A DNA stretch of 62,719 bases from assembly GCF_900156515.1 (NCBI RefSeq), contig NZ_FTNU01000014.1, positions 1-62,719 on the forward strand, given 5' to 3'. This DNA comes from Moraxella cuniculi DSM 21768 (GTDB lineage: Bacteria; Pseudomonadota; Gammaproteobacteria; Pseudomonadales; Moraxellaceae). This document shows positions 8,007 to 18,293 of the stretch, one piece after another; within the stretch, counting starts at the first letter, position 1; each line of letters begins with the position of its first letter. A model generated the notes under the pieces. It saw nothing but the letters and a program-made list of their open reading frames with translations. It was not told where the DNA came from and did no database searches. The position numbers were made by a program, and so were the translations under genes.

Positions 8007-10073
8007 CTAACCCACCTGCGTGATGATTTCTGCTGTTTTTGCCAAGCCTGTTTGGCGAATGGTTGGCGTTGTCATCGCCTGCGTGATGGCATCAGCAGTG
8101 CTAAAAATTTGCACCTGTGATTTGGCACGCGTAACCGCCGTGTAGAATAACTCTTTGGACAAAAGCCGTGCATTATTCTCATCAAACACCACCGCCACCT
8201 GCTGCCATTCTGAACCTTGTGATTTATGCACCGTGATGGCATAGGCAGTCGTTACCACCGCATCGCTGATGAGCTGTGCTGGCACTGCACGCAGCGACTC
8301 TCCCTCAAAATACACCGTCAAGCCCGTGCGTGCGTACAAACAAATACCAACATCACCATTAAACAAGCCAAACTCATACAAATTCTTATTAATCATCACC
8401 ACACACCCATGATACCAATCAGACAAAGAGGCGGGCATTTTTTGGTATTTTTTGTGAATTTTGGTTAAATATTCATTAATTTTTTCATCACCAAAATCCC
8501 CTTTGTGAGCGGCACACAAGATACGATATTTATTCAAAATATTAAATAAATTATTAATAAATTCTGGTATTGTATCATCGGATAATTTTGCAAACTCAAA
8601 GCGAGAAGCATAAGTTGCCGCAAAAAAATCCTGATAAGGCTGTGCCAGCTGCTCATAGCACGATGACGGCTCAACAAAAGCCTCAATGTCGGTATATGCC
8701 ACATCATGACAGGCTTGGTGCAACTGGGTAAATGCCAAAAATGCCTTGTTGTCATACGATTGCTGATTGATAAGCGTTGCCAATCTACCAACGCCAGACT
8801 TGCCATCAAATCGCCTTGACTCGTCCAAATGCACGCGCAAATCGCCCAAGCTGTCAATACGGCATAAATCCGCCAGTACCGCACCAGCATCAACCGCCGC
8901 CAACTGATTGGCATCGCCCAGCAAAATCACACGACACCCTGTAGCAATGGCAGCAAAAAGCTGACTGGCCAGCTCCACGCCCAGCATTGATGCCTCATCG
9001 ATGATAATCATGTCCTGTGGCAGTGGATTATCAGCATGATGCCTAGCCTGACCATTGGTGCCGATACCGAGCAGACGGTGAATGGTTTTTGGCTCTGGCA
9101 ATTGCAATTCCACATCATCAGGCATGGCTGCTTGTAATGACTCACCCATTCGCTGTGCCGCCTTGCCTGTTGGTGCTACCAAAGACAGCCTGACAGGCAC
9201 TTGCTGCCTAGCCAGTGCGATGACAATCTGTGCCACCGTGAATGTCTTGCCCGTACCCGGCCCCCCTGTGATGATGCCAAATGCCTGATTGCCAATCATC
9301 GCCATCGCTGCACGCTGCTTATCATTAATACCGTCAGGTATGTCCAGCGAAAACTGTGGCACATTCGCCCCAGCCAGTCGGATAATATGTCTCATCAGCA
9401 GCATCTCTGCCTGATAAGCACGATGCGTCCATAGCCACAAAATCTCGTGCTGATACACATAGTCAATCGGTGGCTGTAAGTACAATAACGCCACCGATGT
9501 CGTTTGTTGTGCTTTGATAATATCAGCAAAAAAAAGATTAGATTGCAAAGTTTTGACCAAATCTGGCAAGCTTCGGATTTTATTCATCACAAAAAACGCA
9601 CGCAAGAGCAGCTCAAACACTGCCAACAGATGGCTAATCTGTGCATGATTGTGGGTGTTTTTGTTCAAACTTGCCATATAGCGATGCTTAAGTCTAGCAA
9701 TCAATACCGACCAGTCGGTCTTTGATTCTGAATGACTGGCATTTTGTATGGTGCAGAATATATCGGCAAAATCCACCACCTCGCCTGCTGCCTGCTGTAG
9801 CGTGTCAAGCACAGGGCTTAGGCAGGTAATTTGCCACTTTGGCAGATGATTTGCCAACGCAAATTTATCATCAGATGAAACGCCAAGCACCATCACCGTA
9901 TGCCCATCATTAATCAGCAAAAACAACGCATATTGCAGCAGATGATACAGAACTTCTGCCGATTTTGGCAAATCGGTCGCCCCATCTAGCATATTTTTTG
10001 ATTCATACCATTGGCGATTATCAGCAACTCGCTGGCTAACATAATTCCCAATGGCGGTGGTGTATATGGTCAT
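8007..10073 (-). CDS. recD: exodeoxyribonuclease V alpha subunit RecD
   Basis: 688 residues. SF1B 5'-3' helicase of RecBCD, which processes double-strand breaks. Walker A GGPGTGKT at residues 270-277, Walker B MIIIDEASMLG, motif III LLGDANQLAAVDAGAVLADL, and the C-terminal UvrD-like motif AYAITVHKSQGSEW followed by LFYTAVTRAK are all present. It lies 11 bases downstream of recB on the same strand, so the two are co-transcribed. The usual third gene recC is not in this operon. Confidence 0.93.
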   Translation of the reverse strand: MTIYTTAIGNYVSQRVADNRQWYESKNMLDGATDLPKSAEVLYHLLQYALFLLINDGHTVMVLGVSSDDKFALANHLPKWQITCLSPVLDTLQQAAGEVVDFADIFCTIQNASHSESKTDWSVLIARLKHRYMASLNKNTHNHAQISHLLAVFELLLRAFFVMNKIRSLPDLVKTLQSNLFFADIIKAQQTTSVALLYLQPPIDYVYQHEILWLWTHRAYQAEMLLMRHIIRLAGANVPQFSLDIPDGINDKQRAAMAMIGNQAFGIITGGPGTGKTFTVAQIVIALARQQVPVRLSLVAPTGKAAQRMGESLQAAMPDDVELQLPEPKTIHRLLGIGTNGQARHHADNPLPQDMIIIDEASMLGVELASQLFAAIATGCRVILLGDANQLAAVDAGAVLADLCRIDSLGDLRVHLDESRRFDGKSGVGRLATLINQQSYDNKAFLAFTQLHQACHDVAYTDIEAFVEPSSCYEQLAQPYQDFFAATYASRFEFAKLSDDTIPEFINNLFNILNKYRILCAAHKGDFGDEKINEYLTKIHKKYQKMPASLSDWYHGCVVMINKNLYEFGLFNGDVGICLYARTGLTVYFEGESLRAVPAQLISDAVVTTAYAITVHKSQGSEWQQVAVVFDENNARLLSKELFYTAVTRAKSQVQIFSTADAITQAMTTPTIRQTGLAKTAEIITQVG

Positions 10074-10084
10074 GATTTATTCCA

Positions 10085-13000
10085 TTATAAAATACGGTCA
10101 AGCTCAATAATCAGCTCAAGCGGTGGTTGCCACAACAAGCGTCCTGCCACTGTATCGTGCGGATAAATGCCACGCAAAAACACATATTCCACACCCCCCA
10201 AATAGCGTGCCTCGTTGCCATCATAATCAGCGATGCGAACTTTTAATAAACGATGCAGAGCAACCTGATAAATCGCCGCCTGTAGCCAATAACCCGCCCG
10301 ATTCATTGCCTGCTCAAGATTGGCACTGGTGTAATCATCAATGCCATCGCCCAGATAGTTTGATTTATAATCCACCACATAAAACTTGCCTGCCGACTCA
10401 TATACCAAGTCAATCTCGCCACGCAAATAACGGTAGCATACATCGGTATAATCATCATCAAGCAATATCAAACTTTTGTCGCTATATTTGGCAAAAACTT
10501 CATTTATCAAAGCAACAGAAAATTGCTCGCCAAGTCCCATCACAAAGCCCAGCTCTCGCAGCTGCTGAACTCTGGCAAGCTCTGCCAATGCCGTATGCGA
10601 AGCGGCAAACTTCGCCCAAGCAATATCATAAAGCCACGCAACCAACTGCCGATGTTCACAGTAAGCTGTGGCATCCTCATTGGGCTGTAGATATTTTTCT
10701 GGCAAACCAAGCCGCCTGCCCTGCTCTGCCACCACCGCTGCGATTCGCTCATACGCCACCGCCATATCTATCACGCCCATCTCGTCCGTTGGCAGATATT
10801 GCAATACTTTGTGCAAAAATTCACCTGCCACCGCCCCTTTGATAAAATCAGCACGAATCTCGGTACCGTCCGTCAGTGCCTCATCGGTCATCAACTCACC
10901 AAGCCTATCACTGTGCCTATCATCAGGTGCCAACTGCTGACTATCCAGCCTAGTGATTAATGCCGTAAAGCTGGTTTTATGCTCGGCGATAAAGGTATTT
11001 TTGTGCATTATCTGCGACCATGGCACATAAGCCTTGGGTTCTAGCTTGTCAATGTGCTGCTCATACCGTGTGTCAAGCAGTGGCACATCCTCCATCTTAA
11101 TCCAGCCAACCTGCCCATCAAGGCGACAAGCCAAGCTAAGTGCCTTATCATTGGTATTTTCAAGCCACTGAAAAATCGGTCTTTGTGCCAATTTTGTCGC
11201 TGCGTGTGCATCTGTCGCCACCACATACAGCTGCTCGGACGCTCGGGTGAGAGCCACATAACCAAGCCGTCTTTTTTCGTCAATTTGTTCTTTGTCGTCA
11301 AGTTTGGCATAATAATTATCATCGCCATGCTTATTTGCCGTCGCTGACAGACGACGCTGATACTGCTCATCACTATATGCATAAAGTTGTAACGGCACTC
11401 TACTGTTCAATCCCCTATCCAGACCCAGCACATACACGATGGCAAACTCAAGCCCCTTGGATTTATGCACAGTCATCAAATGCACACCAGACTCGCCCAG
11501 CAAATTACTGCGTTTATTGTCCTCATTTGCCTCTTTGTGCATCTGTTGATGATACCATTTGATAAACACAAGCGGATTGATTGCAACACTCTCATTGCCA
11601 CACAGCTCAACCACCCGTTCCAAATCTGCCAAATATCGCTCACCCAGACCAGCTGCCGATAGCCACAGCGATGGATTGGCTTGTGATGATTGTGATGCAA
11701 TATCAATTGGTGTATGTTGCAAAGCATAGCCCAACGCACTTGCCAATCCTGATTTTTGCCACTTATCCCAAATGCGTCTAAGATAACTTGCCAGCTTGAT
11801 TTTGGCAGTTGTATGTGTGGTAGATTTGTCATCTGACAGTATCGCCATCGCCTCATCCAGCGTCAAGCCAACAATGTCAGACACCAGCCAATTGGCAAGA
11901 TATTCTTGACGATTTTGATACACAACCGCTTGCAACAATGCCAAAACATCGGCAGCCGCTTGGGTTGTAAAGACATTTTCATCTCTTGGGCTGACGCAAT
12001 TAATACCCAATTGCGTCAAAGCCTGAGCGATGGGCATCAGAGCCGCTGTGGTATAAGACAACACAGCAATATCACTAGGGTTAATGGCACGACCCGAGAT
12101 GGTATGCTGGCTTTGTAATATATAGTTAATGTGAGCGGCGATGGCATAATCTTGATAAGACCGCTTATCTTCACTGACATGATTAAAATGCAAAATGCTG
12201 ACGGGCGTACTGCCAAGCACGGCATCGCTTTTGGTATTTTGCCAGCTTAATGCTTGCGTTTGCTGGTGAGCGTTGATCGTACGATAAAAAATACCCTCAC
12301 CCAGATTGGCATGATTTTCCACGCCTACGCCGCCATTATCAACAAACCATGTGTTAAGTGCCGAGATTAATTTGGCATTTGAGCGGCGATTAACATCAAG
12401 CACCAAAGACTGATTAATCAGCGGTTCACCACTGGTTGATTTGCCAAAATTCTTGATAAAATTATAATTGGCAACATCACCGCCACGGAACCGATAAATC
12501 GCCTGCTTGGGGTCGCCAACCAACAACAAAAAACCACGAGGCAACTTCGGTTTATCACCACCTACCTGCTGATAACGATGAAGATTTTTTTGATAATTGA
12601 GCAGTTCGTCCAGATAAATCAGACGAATCAATTCCGCCTGCAAACCATTAATATCTTGCGATTCATCAATCAGTGCCACAGGATAATGATGACGGATATG
12701 GCGTGCCAACGCAGGGTTGTTTTTTAATGCCGCATTAAGTCGCACCATCTGCAAGGTAAATGTCGTCTGCCCGACACTTTCCATCAAGCCTGCAATATTA
12801 TCACGAACCTTATTAATGATATTTATCGCAATAACAGCCTGATGCTGCTTAACACAATTGTCAAGAAACTCAGCAAAACCACACAGCTGCTGCAAACGCT
12901 CCAGCGGCAACTGCAAAAATGCCTGCACCTGCTGATCGCTTGCTTTTTTTGTAAAAATATCCCATTTACCCCTGCCAACTTCTAGGGTTTTTTGTTGAAA

Positions 13001-13996
13001 TTTTTGCTGATTTTCATTGAGATGATGAATAAAATCAACGCCATGCACCCGTGCCAAATCGACCAACTCTGGCAACAAGTTTAACGATTTGGAAAATGTC
13101 AATGCCAACTTGATGCCATTTTCCCTGCGATATTCCTGCTGAAAATACGGCTCAAAACCCGAAAAATCAGTCGCCAAAATCTCGTTTAGATGGTCTTGTA
13201 TCTCCGCCATGCTCGGTGCGTGTGGCGGTGTATCAATCGGCGAACCAAAGAAATTCATCGCCTGATTTGCCATATTGGCAATGCCATCAATATTGCCAAA
13301 AAATTTGGGTGAATTTTTCTTAAGTAATTGATAAATTTCAGGATTGTTATTTTTTAGCCTAATTTCTTCGGCACGCAGTCCATCATGCACCAAGGCAAAG
13401 ACCCTATCACTTGCATCGGTAAGCATCTCAAGATCGCTCTGATGACCAATTTGTGCTGCAAATTCCTTCAGCCATTTTTGGGCAAGACTGTCTAGCGTTC
13501 CGACAAATAATTTATCAAGTGTGGTTAATAATAATGAAGTTCTATTGATAACTTCTGCTAAATAATTAATAGGCTGATTAAGAATAAATTGCAACAAATG
13601 CACATTGATAGGATCGTCAGAGTCATACCCTGCCAGCCTTGCCTGATTGATAATATCATCAAAAATTTCGGTTTTGTTTTGTAGCCCGAACCATGCTGGC
13701 TTTTGTGCTTGCATTGACTGCAGCCAACGCAGCAGAGCATAAAAATCATGCAACCGCTCGCTGATACGCTCCTGCATTTCGGCCGCTGCCGCACGGGTAA
13801 AGGTTGTTGCAATAATCCGCTCGGGCGGGTATCGTTTCTCGATTAATAATCGCAAAATAATTCCCGTCAGCGTCCAAGTCTTGCCCGTACCAGCCGAAGC
13901 CTCAATCAAATACGCCTCTTCAAGACTACAGTCAATGGCGGCAATGCCTGTGTGATTTTTGGTATTTTGGGACGAGGATAAGCTGGCGTTTGACAT
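10085..13996 (-). CDS. recB: exodeoxyribonuclease V beta subunit RecB
   Basis: 1303 residues, a little longer than the E. coli protein. SF1A helicase plus nuclease of RecBCD. Walker A ASAGTGKT at residues 33-40, motif II ALIDESQDING, motif III LLVGDPKQAIYRFRGGD, motif V TVHKSKGLEF, motif VI VALTRASEQLYV. The C-terminal RecB nuclease domain has the PD-(D/E)xK core GEIDLVY ... FYVVDYKSNYLG. No frame damage. First gene of a recB-recD pair; recC must be elsewhere if the complex is complete. Confidence 0.95.
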   Translation of the reverse strand: MSNASLSSSQNTKNHTGIAAIDCSLEEAYLIEASAGTGKTWTLTGIILRLLIEKRYPPERIIATTFTRAAAAEMQERISERLHDFYALLRWLQSMQAQKPAWFGLQNKTEIFDDIINQARLAGYDSDDPINVHLLQFILNQPINYLAEVINRTSLLLTTLDKLFVGTLDSLAQKWLKEFAAQIGHQSDLEMLTDASDRVFALVHDGLRAEEIRLKNNNPEIYQLLKKNSPKFFGNIDGIANMANQAMNFFGSPIDTPPHAPSMAEIQDHLNEILATDFSGFEPYFQQEYRRENGIKLALTFSKSLNLLPELVDLARVHGVDFIHHLNENQQKFQQKTLEVGRGKWDIFTKKASDQQVQAFLQLPLERLQQLCGFAEFLDNCVKQHQAVIAINIINKVRDNIAGLMESVGQTTFTLQMVRLNAALKNNPALARHIRHHYPVALIDESQDINGLQAELIRLIYLDELLNYQKNLHRYQQVGGDKPKLPRGFLLLVGDPKQAIYRFRGGDVANYNFIKNFGKSTSGEPLINQSLVLDVNRRSNAKLISALNTWFVDNGGVGVENHANLGEGIFYRTINAHQQTQALSWQNTKSDAVLGSTPVSILHFNHVSEDKRSYQDYAIAAHINYILQSQHTISGRAINPSDIAVLSYTTAALMPIAQALTQLGINCVSPRDENVFTTQAAADVLALLQAVVYQNRQEYLANWLVSDIVGLTLDEAMAILSDDKSTTHTTAKIKLASYLRRIWDKWQKSGLASALGYALQHTPIDIASQSSQANPSLWLSAAGLGERYLADLERVVELCGNESVAINPLVFIKWYHQQMHKEANEDNKRSNLLGESGVHLMTVHKSKGLEFAIVYVLGLDRGLNSRVPLQLYAYSDEQYQRRLSATANKHGDDNYYAKLDDKEQIDEKRRLGYVALTRASEQLYVVATDAHAATKLAQRPIFQWLENTNDKALSLACRLDGQVGWIKMEDVPLLDTRYEQHIDKLEPKAYVPWSQIMHKNTFIAEHKTSFTALITRLDSQQLAPDDRHSDRLGELMTDEALTDGTEIRADFIKGAVAGEFLHKVLQYLPTDEMGVIDMAVAYERIAAVVAEQGRRLGLPEKYLQPNEDATAYCEHRQLVAWLYDIAWAKFAASHTALAELARVQQLRELGFVMGLGEQFSVALINEVFAKYSDKSLILLDDDYTDVCYRYLRGEIDLVYESAGKFYVVDYKSNYLGDGIDDYTSANLEQAMNRAGYWLQAAIYQVALHRLLKVRIADYDGNEARYLGGVEYVFLRGIYPHDTVAGRLLWQPPLELIIELDRIL

Positions 13997-14110
13997 GATG
14001 ATTTCTTGATATGGGGCAAGTGGCGATGATGATACATGATATCATTAAACCTGCCAAAATTGATGAATTATTGTAGCAAATTCCTCAACAAAATTCATCA
14101 CCAAAGCAAA

Positions 14111-14704
14111 CTAACATCTCATATCCGACAACAGCCCAATTGCAGCAAACGCCTGCCGATAACTCTCCGCTTTATGCTCAAGGCGTAAAGGATAAGCCCG
14201 TGATGATGATGGCAGACGGTATAAAGCGATGGGCTTTTGATGGATTATTAAATCCACCGATTGCCCAACTTTTGGCGGTGCTGTAGCATAGGTTTCACAT
14301 AGAATCTGTGTAGCCTTTTCGCCTGTGGTGATGATACTGGTGCAATTGGGTAATTTTTCCAAAATCGCTGCGATATCCATCGGTGTGATAATTTCAAGAA
14401 ATTTATCCGAAGCATTGTTGTGCAAGCGTTTGATTTGATAAGCGGTATCACTGATGGCAATACCATAATTTATTAGAAAATCTTCAATATTATCTTGGAT
14501 AAATGTTTTGTTATGCTTATCAATGAATTTGTCTTGATTGGCAAAAAATACCAAACCCATAATTCGCCAAAAATCATTGTTAAAATTCGGATAATAAAAG
14601 TTCATTTTCCAACGCAGCTTTGGTGGCGGAAAACTGCCCAAAATCAGCACCTTGGCATTGGGCGGAATAAATGGGGGTAATGGGTGGGTTTCAATAGTAC
14701 TCAT
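14111..14704 (-). CDS. uracil-DNA glycosylase superfamily protein
   Basis: 197 residues from the ATG at 14704. The frame is open about 27 codons further up, but family members begin near this point (IETHPLPPFIPPNAKVLILG). LILGSFPPPKLRWKMNFYYP resembles motif 1 of mismatch/uracil glycosylases of the MUG/UDG fold, and SIITTGEKATQIL resembles the core strand with substrate-contacting residues. Probable role: removal of uracil or mismatched thymine from DNA, or a diverged relative. The neighbouring recB and uvrB also serve DNA repair, but each gene appears to have its own spacing. No strong ribosome binding site is visible, so the start is moderately uncertain. Confidence 0.75.
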   Translation of the reverse strand: MSTIETHPLPPFIPPNAKVLILGSFPPPKLRWKMNFYYPNFNNDFWRIMGLVFFANQDKFIDKHNKTFIQDNIEDFLINYGIAISDTAYQIKRLHNNASDKFLEIITPMDIAAILEKLPNCTSIITTGEKATQILCETYATAPPKVGQSVDLIIHQKPIALYRLPSSSRAYPLRLEHKAESYRQAFAAIGLLSDMRC

Positions 14705-14852
14705 ATTACAAAACCAGTTCTTTTGACAAAAGCAATGTTTACAAATATGGCAATTGATCTGAGCAGAGTTGCATTTTGCCATCAACCAATTCTTTATTTA
14801 TACAAAAATCCCCATTTGCTAAAAAAGCAAAGTTACCATGATAAAAATCATC

Positions 14853-14866
14853 ACACCTTTTGGTGT
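14853..14866 (-). terminator. small hairpin after uvrB
   Basis: ACACC-TTTT-GGTGT hairpin 20 bases past the uvrB stop. On the minus strand it is followed by GATGATTTTTATC, a loose T-rich tail. The 5-bp stem is weak, so this is only a possible terminator. Confidence 0.3.
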
Positions 14867-14887
14867 AAAATTTAAAAACCACACCTG

Positions 14888-16999
14888 CTATTTCACCAAC
14901 AATTCTTTCAATGCAAGCATCGTATCACGCACTTTCATCGCTTCTTCAAATTTTAGCTCTCGTGATAGTGCCTGCATTTGTTTTTCAAGACGAGCAATTT
15001 CTTTGGCAAGCAGCTTCGGTGAGTGCAAAATGCTCTCGTCCACACCTTGCAATGCCTTAGATAGAACAATCTGCACCACTTCGGTATTGTCATCATCGCC
15101 CGTGTCAATCTTGTCGGTGATTTGACGCGTGGCGGATTTTGGCGTGATGCCATGCTCGGTATTGTAGGCGATTTGCTTGGCTCGGCGGCGTTCGGTTTCT
15201 TCCATCGCCTTGTGCATACTTGGCGTAATGCTATCGGCATATAGAATGGCTTTGCCATTGACATGGCGAGCGGCACGCCCAATGGTCTGAATCAGCGACC
15301 GCTCCGAGCGTAAAAAACCCTCCTTGTCTGCATCAAAAATCGCCACCAAAGAAACCTCTGGCATATCCAAGCCCTCACGCAACAAGTTAATCCCTACCAG
15401 CACATCATGCACACCTGTGCGTAATTCATGGATAATTTTCATCCGTTCAACAGTGTCAATATCACTGTGCAAATAAGCGACTTTGATGCCGTATTCCTTT
15501 AAATAACTGGTCAAATCCTCCGCCATGCGTTTGGTCAAAACCGTAATCAGCACCCGCTCATCTACTGCTTTTCGGGCATTAATTTCGCCCAGCACATCAT
15601 CTACCTGCGTCAATACAGGGCGTATCTCCAGCACAGGATCGACAAGCCCTGTTGGCCGCACCACCTGCTCTACCACTTGTTCGCTGTTTTCGAGTTCATA
15701 CTGGGCAGGCGTTGCCGATACATAGATGGTAGAAGGAGCGATACGCTCCCATTCGGCAAATTTCATCGGACGATTGTCCAATGCAGATGGCAAACGAAAG
15801 CCATAATTTACCAGCGTCTCTTTGCGACTTCTGTCACCCTTGTACATCGCTCCAATCTGTGGCACAGTAACATGGCTTTCGTCAATAAACAACAAAGCGT
15901 CAGGCGGAATGTAGTCAAACAAAGTTGGCGGTGCCTCGCCTGCAGGTCTGCCCGACAGATGACGAGAATAATTCTCAATACCGTTACAATAGCCCAACTG
16001 CTGAATCATTTCCAAATCATGCTGAGTGCGTTCTTTGATACGCTGTGCCTCTATCAATTTGTCATGACTGCGAAAATATTCCAATCGCTCGGCAAGCTCT
16101 GCCTTGATGGTCTCGGAGGCTGCCATGAGTTTGTCTTTTGGGGTAACATAGTGCGATTTTGGATAAATGGTAATGCGTGGCACAGATTTGATGGTTTTTC
16201 CTGTCAAAGGGTCAAACCAAGTGATTTTCTCCACTTCGTCATCAAACATCGCCACACGCACCGCAAGGCTTTCGCTCTCGGCAGGATAAATATCCAAAGT
16301 CTCGCCACGAATGCGGTAAGTACCTCGCCCAAAATCCAGCTCATTGCGTTCATATTGCAGCTCCACCAACCGCTTAATAATGGCGGTACGATCCACTTTA
16401 TCACCCACCACCAGATGCAGCAGCATTTTTAGGTAGCTTTCGGGGTCGCCCAAGCCATAAATTGCCGATACCGATGCAATAATAATCGCATCACGCCGCT
16501 CAAGCAACGCACGAGTAGCAGACAATCGCATCTGGTCAATATGATCGTTAATCGCACTGTCTTTTTCGATAAAAGTATCACTGGCTGGCACATAGGCTTC
16601 TGGCTGATAATAGTCATAATAGCTGACAAAATACTCCACGGCATTATGCGGAAAAAACGCCTTAAACTCGCCATACAGCTGAGCTGCCAAAGTTTTGTTA
16701 TGAGCCATGATAATCGCAGGTCGTCCGCACTCGGCGATGACCTTTGCCATTGTGTAGGTCTTGCCAGAGCCAGTAACCCCAAGCAATAACTGACCATGCA
16801 TACCCTGCTCCACCCCCCGAACAAGGCTTGCGATGGCAGTCGGCTGATCACCCGATGGCTCAAACTCCGTTACCATCTGAAATGCCTGACTGCCGATTTG
16901 TGTGCCTGATACATTTACCCCTGTTAATTGAGCTTCGTCTTGTAGCTGTTTGGCAAGCTGATTGGTCTGGATTTGGCTGCGTGTGGCTGGCTGTCTCAT
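14888..16999 (-). CDS. uvrB: excinuclease ABC subunit UvrB
   Basis: 703 residues from ATG 16999, chosen because AGGAG lies five bases upstream; the frame stays open for 36 more codons without support. Damage-verification helicase of nucleotide excision repair, receiving DNA from UvrA and recruiting UvrC. P-loop GVTGSGKT at residues 74-81, the DNA-threading hairpin region [12 protein letters not shown], helicase motifs LFIDESH and RAARH, and a C-terminal UVR domain ([20 protein letters not shown]) that contacts UvrC. The P-loop lies about 35 residues later than in the E. coli protein, so there is a lineage-specific N-terminal extension. Confidence 0.96.
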   Translation of the reverse strand: MRQPATRSQIQTNQLAKQLQDEAQLTGVNVSGTQIGSQAFQMVTEFEPSGDQPTAIASLVRGVEQGMHGQLLLGVTGSGKTYTMAKVIAECGRPAIIMAHNKTLAAQLYGEFKAFFPHNAVEYFVSYYDYYQPEAYVPASDTFIEKDSAINDHIDQMRLSATRALLERRDAIIIASVSAIYGLGDPESYLKMLLHLVVGDKVDRTAIIKRLVELQYERNELDFGRGTYRIRGETLDIYPAESESLAVRVAMFDDEVEKITWFDPLTGKTIKSVPRITIYPKSHYVTPKDKLMAASETIKAELAERLEYFRSHDKLIEAQRIKERTQHDLEMIQQLGYCNGIENYSRHLSGRPAGEAPPTLFDYIPPDALLFIDESHVTVPQIGAMYKGDRSRKETLVNYGFRLPSALDNRPMKFAEWERIAPSTIYVSATPAQYELENSEQVVEQVVRPTGLVDPVLEIRPVLTQVDDVLGEINARKAVDERVLITVLTKRMAEDLTSYLKEYGIKVAYLHSDIDTVERMKIIHELRTGVHDVLVGINLLREGLDMPEVSLVAIFDADKEGFLRSERSLIQTIGRAARHVNGKAILYADSITPSMHKAMEETERRRAKQIAYNTEHGITPKSATRQITDKIDTGDDDNTEVVQIVLSKALQGVDESILHSPKLLAKEIARLEKQMQALSRELKFEEAMKVRDTMLALKELLVK

Positions 17000-17166
17000 G
17001 GTCGCTCCTGTGGCTATTATCTTATCTATATAGGGTCTTGATAAGAATTTTAAACCACAATATGACAAATCTATCAAAGCAATGCCTGATATTTGGACAA
17101 TAAACAAACACTTACCCGTTTGGCACCGCTACCAGCCAAGCCATCAGTAAATCATTGCGTGTTGCG

Positions 17167-17195
17167 TTGTCTTAGTCCAAAAAACATGCTAAACT
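17167..17195 (+). promoter_or_regulatory. probable bamD promoter
   Basis: TTGTCT, 17-base spacer, TAAACT, ending 39 bases before the bamD ATG. This is a good sigma-70 geometry with moderate matches at both boxes. Confidence 0.55.
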
Positions 17196-17234
17196 AGCCA
17201 AAAGTTTATTTAAAAATAACATCGAGTATTTATC

Positions 17235-18203
17235 ATGAAAACAACGCACAAAAACCTACTGGTCGCCATGACTGTCAGCACCTTGGCCATCAGTGGCTGT
17301 ACCAGTATCGGCAAAATGCTGGATAAAAAACCAGAAACCATTGCAACTGCCGAAAAAAGCGATGCCGCCTATTATCAAGAAGCCACCACTGCACTTGATA
17401 AGGGCTATAACCGAGAAGCCATCGATGCCCTCAACAATATTCGCACCTTTTACCCCACAGGACGATATGCCGAACAAGCCTTGCTTGACTTGATTTATGC
17501 ACAATATCAAGCCAATGATTTTGAGGCGGTAACTGCCAGCACTGCTGAATTTATCCGCCTATATCCGACCAGCCAGTCGGTAGATTATGCCCTGTATGTA
17601 CAAGGCGTAACCAACATGGGTGGTGCCCCAAAAGCCTCACGCTTATTCAATCTAGACCAAGCACAGCGTGATACCACTTATTTGCGTTTGGCATTTCAGG
17701 ATTTTCAAAATTTACTTAACAATTATCCAAACAGTGCCTATGCTGGTGATGCTGCCCAACGCATGATTGCTATTTATAATGAATTTGCCGAAAATGAACT
17801 GGTTGCTGCACGCTGGTATGTCAAGCGAGATGCACTGGTTGCTGCCGCCAACCGTGCCAAATGGGTGTTTCAATACTACCCAACTTCAACTGGTGTGCCA
17901 GAAGCAATTGCAATCTTGGCATATGCCAATGACAATCTTGGCTTGACAGAAACCGCCAACCAATACAAAACCTTGTTAAAAATCAATTATCCAGAATACC
18001 TAAACCAAGATGGCTCGGTGCGTTTGAGCGATACGCAAGCAAAAACTCGCGGTCAAAAACTACTCTCTGCTGTCAGCTTTGGCAAGCTGGGTCGAGCAAA
18101 CAATAAAACAGACGGCTATCAAGGTCAATACAATGGGCAAACTCGTACGCAAGTGATTGAGCAAGCAAATAGCTTGACCCTACCAAATCGCAACAATCAA
18201 TAA
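17235..18203 (+). CDS. bamD: outer membrane assembly lipoprotein BamD (ComL)
   Basis: 322 residues. Signal peptide ends in lipobox LAISGC with lipidated Cys22, followed by a flexible linker and TPR-type helices (AAYYQEATTALDKGYNREAI, YAEQALLDLIYAQYQ, YPNSAYAGDAAQRM). The family is the essential lipoprotein of the BAM complex, which folds beta-barrels into the outer membrane together with BamA. Longer than E. coli BamD (245 residues) because of a C-terminal extension after about residue 270 (basic, Gln/Asn-rich), as seen in Moraxellaceae. Monocistronic by context; dnaG starts 90 bases downstream. Confidence 0.92.
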   Translation: MKTTHKNLLVAMTVSTLAISGCTSIGKMLDKKPETIATAEKSDAAYYQEATTALDKGYNREAIDALNNIRTFYPTGRYAEQALLDLIYAQYQANDFEAVTASTAEFIRLYPTSQSVDYALYVQGVTNMGGAPKASRLFNLDQAQRDTTYLRLAFQDFQNLLNNYPNSAYAGDAAQRMIAIYNEFAENELVAARWYVKRDALVAAANRAKWVFQYYPTSTGVPEAIAILAYANDNLGLTETANQYKTLLKINYPEYLNQDGSVRLSDTQAKTRGQKLLSAVSFGKLGRANNKTDGYQGQYNGQTRTQVIEQANSLTLPNRNNQ

Positions 18204-18293
18204 TTAACCAGCACTTAACAATCACCCAACCGATTGTTAAGTGCCAATTTTGGTATCATCAAAGCGACAAGGCGTACCACAACAAAGACAACC

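Noticed and set aside
10123-10842. 239-residue plus-strand open frame
   Set aside because: Lies entirely antisense to recB, which has full motif support; composition is His/Pro/Gln-rich shadow sequence.
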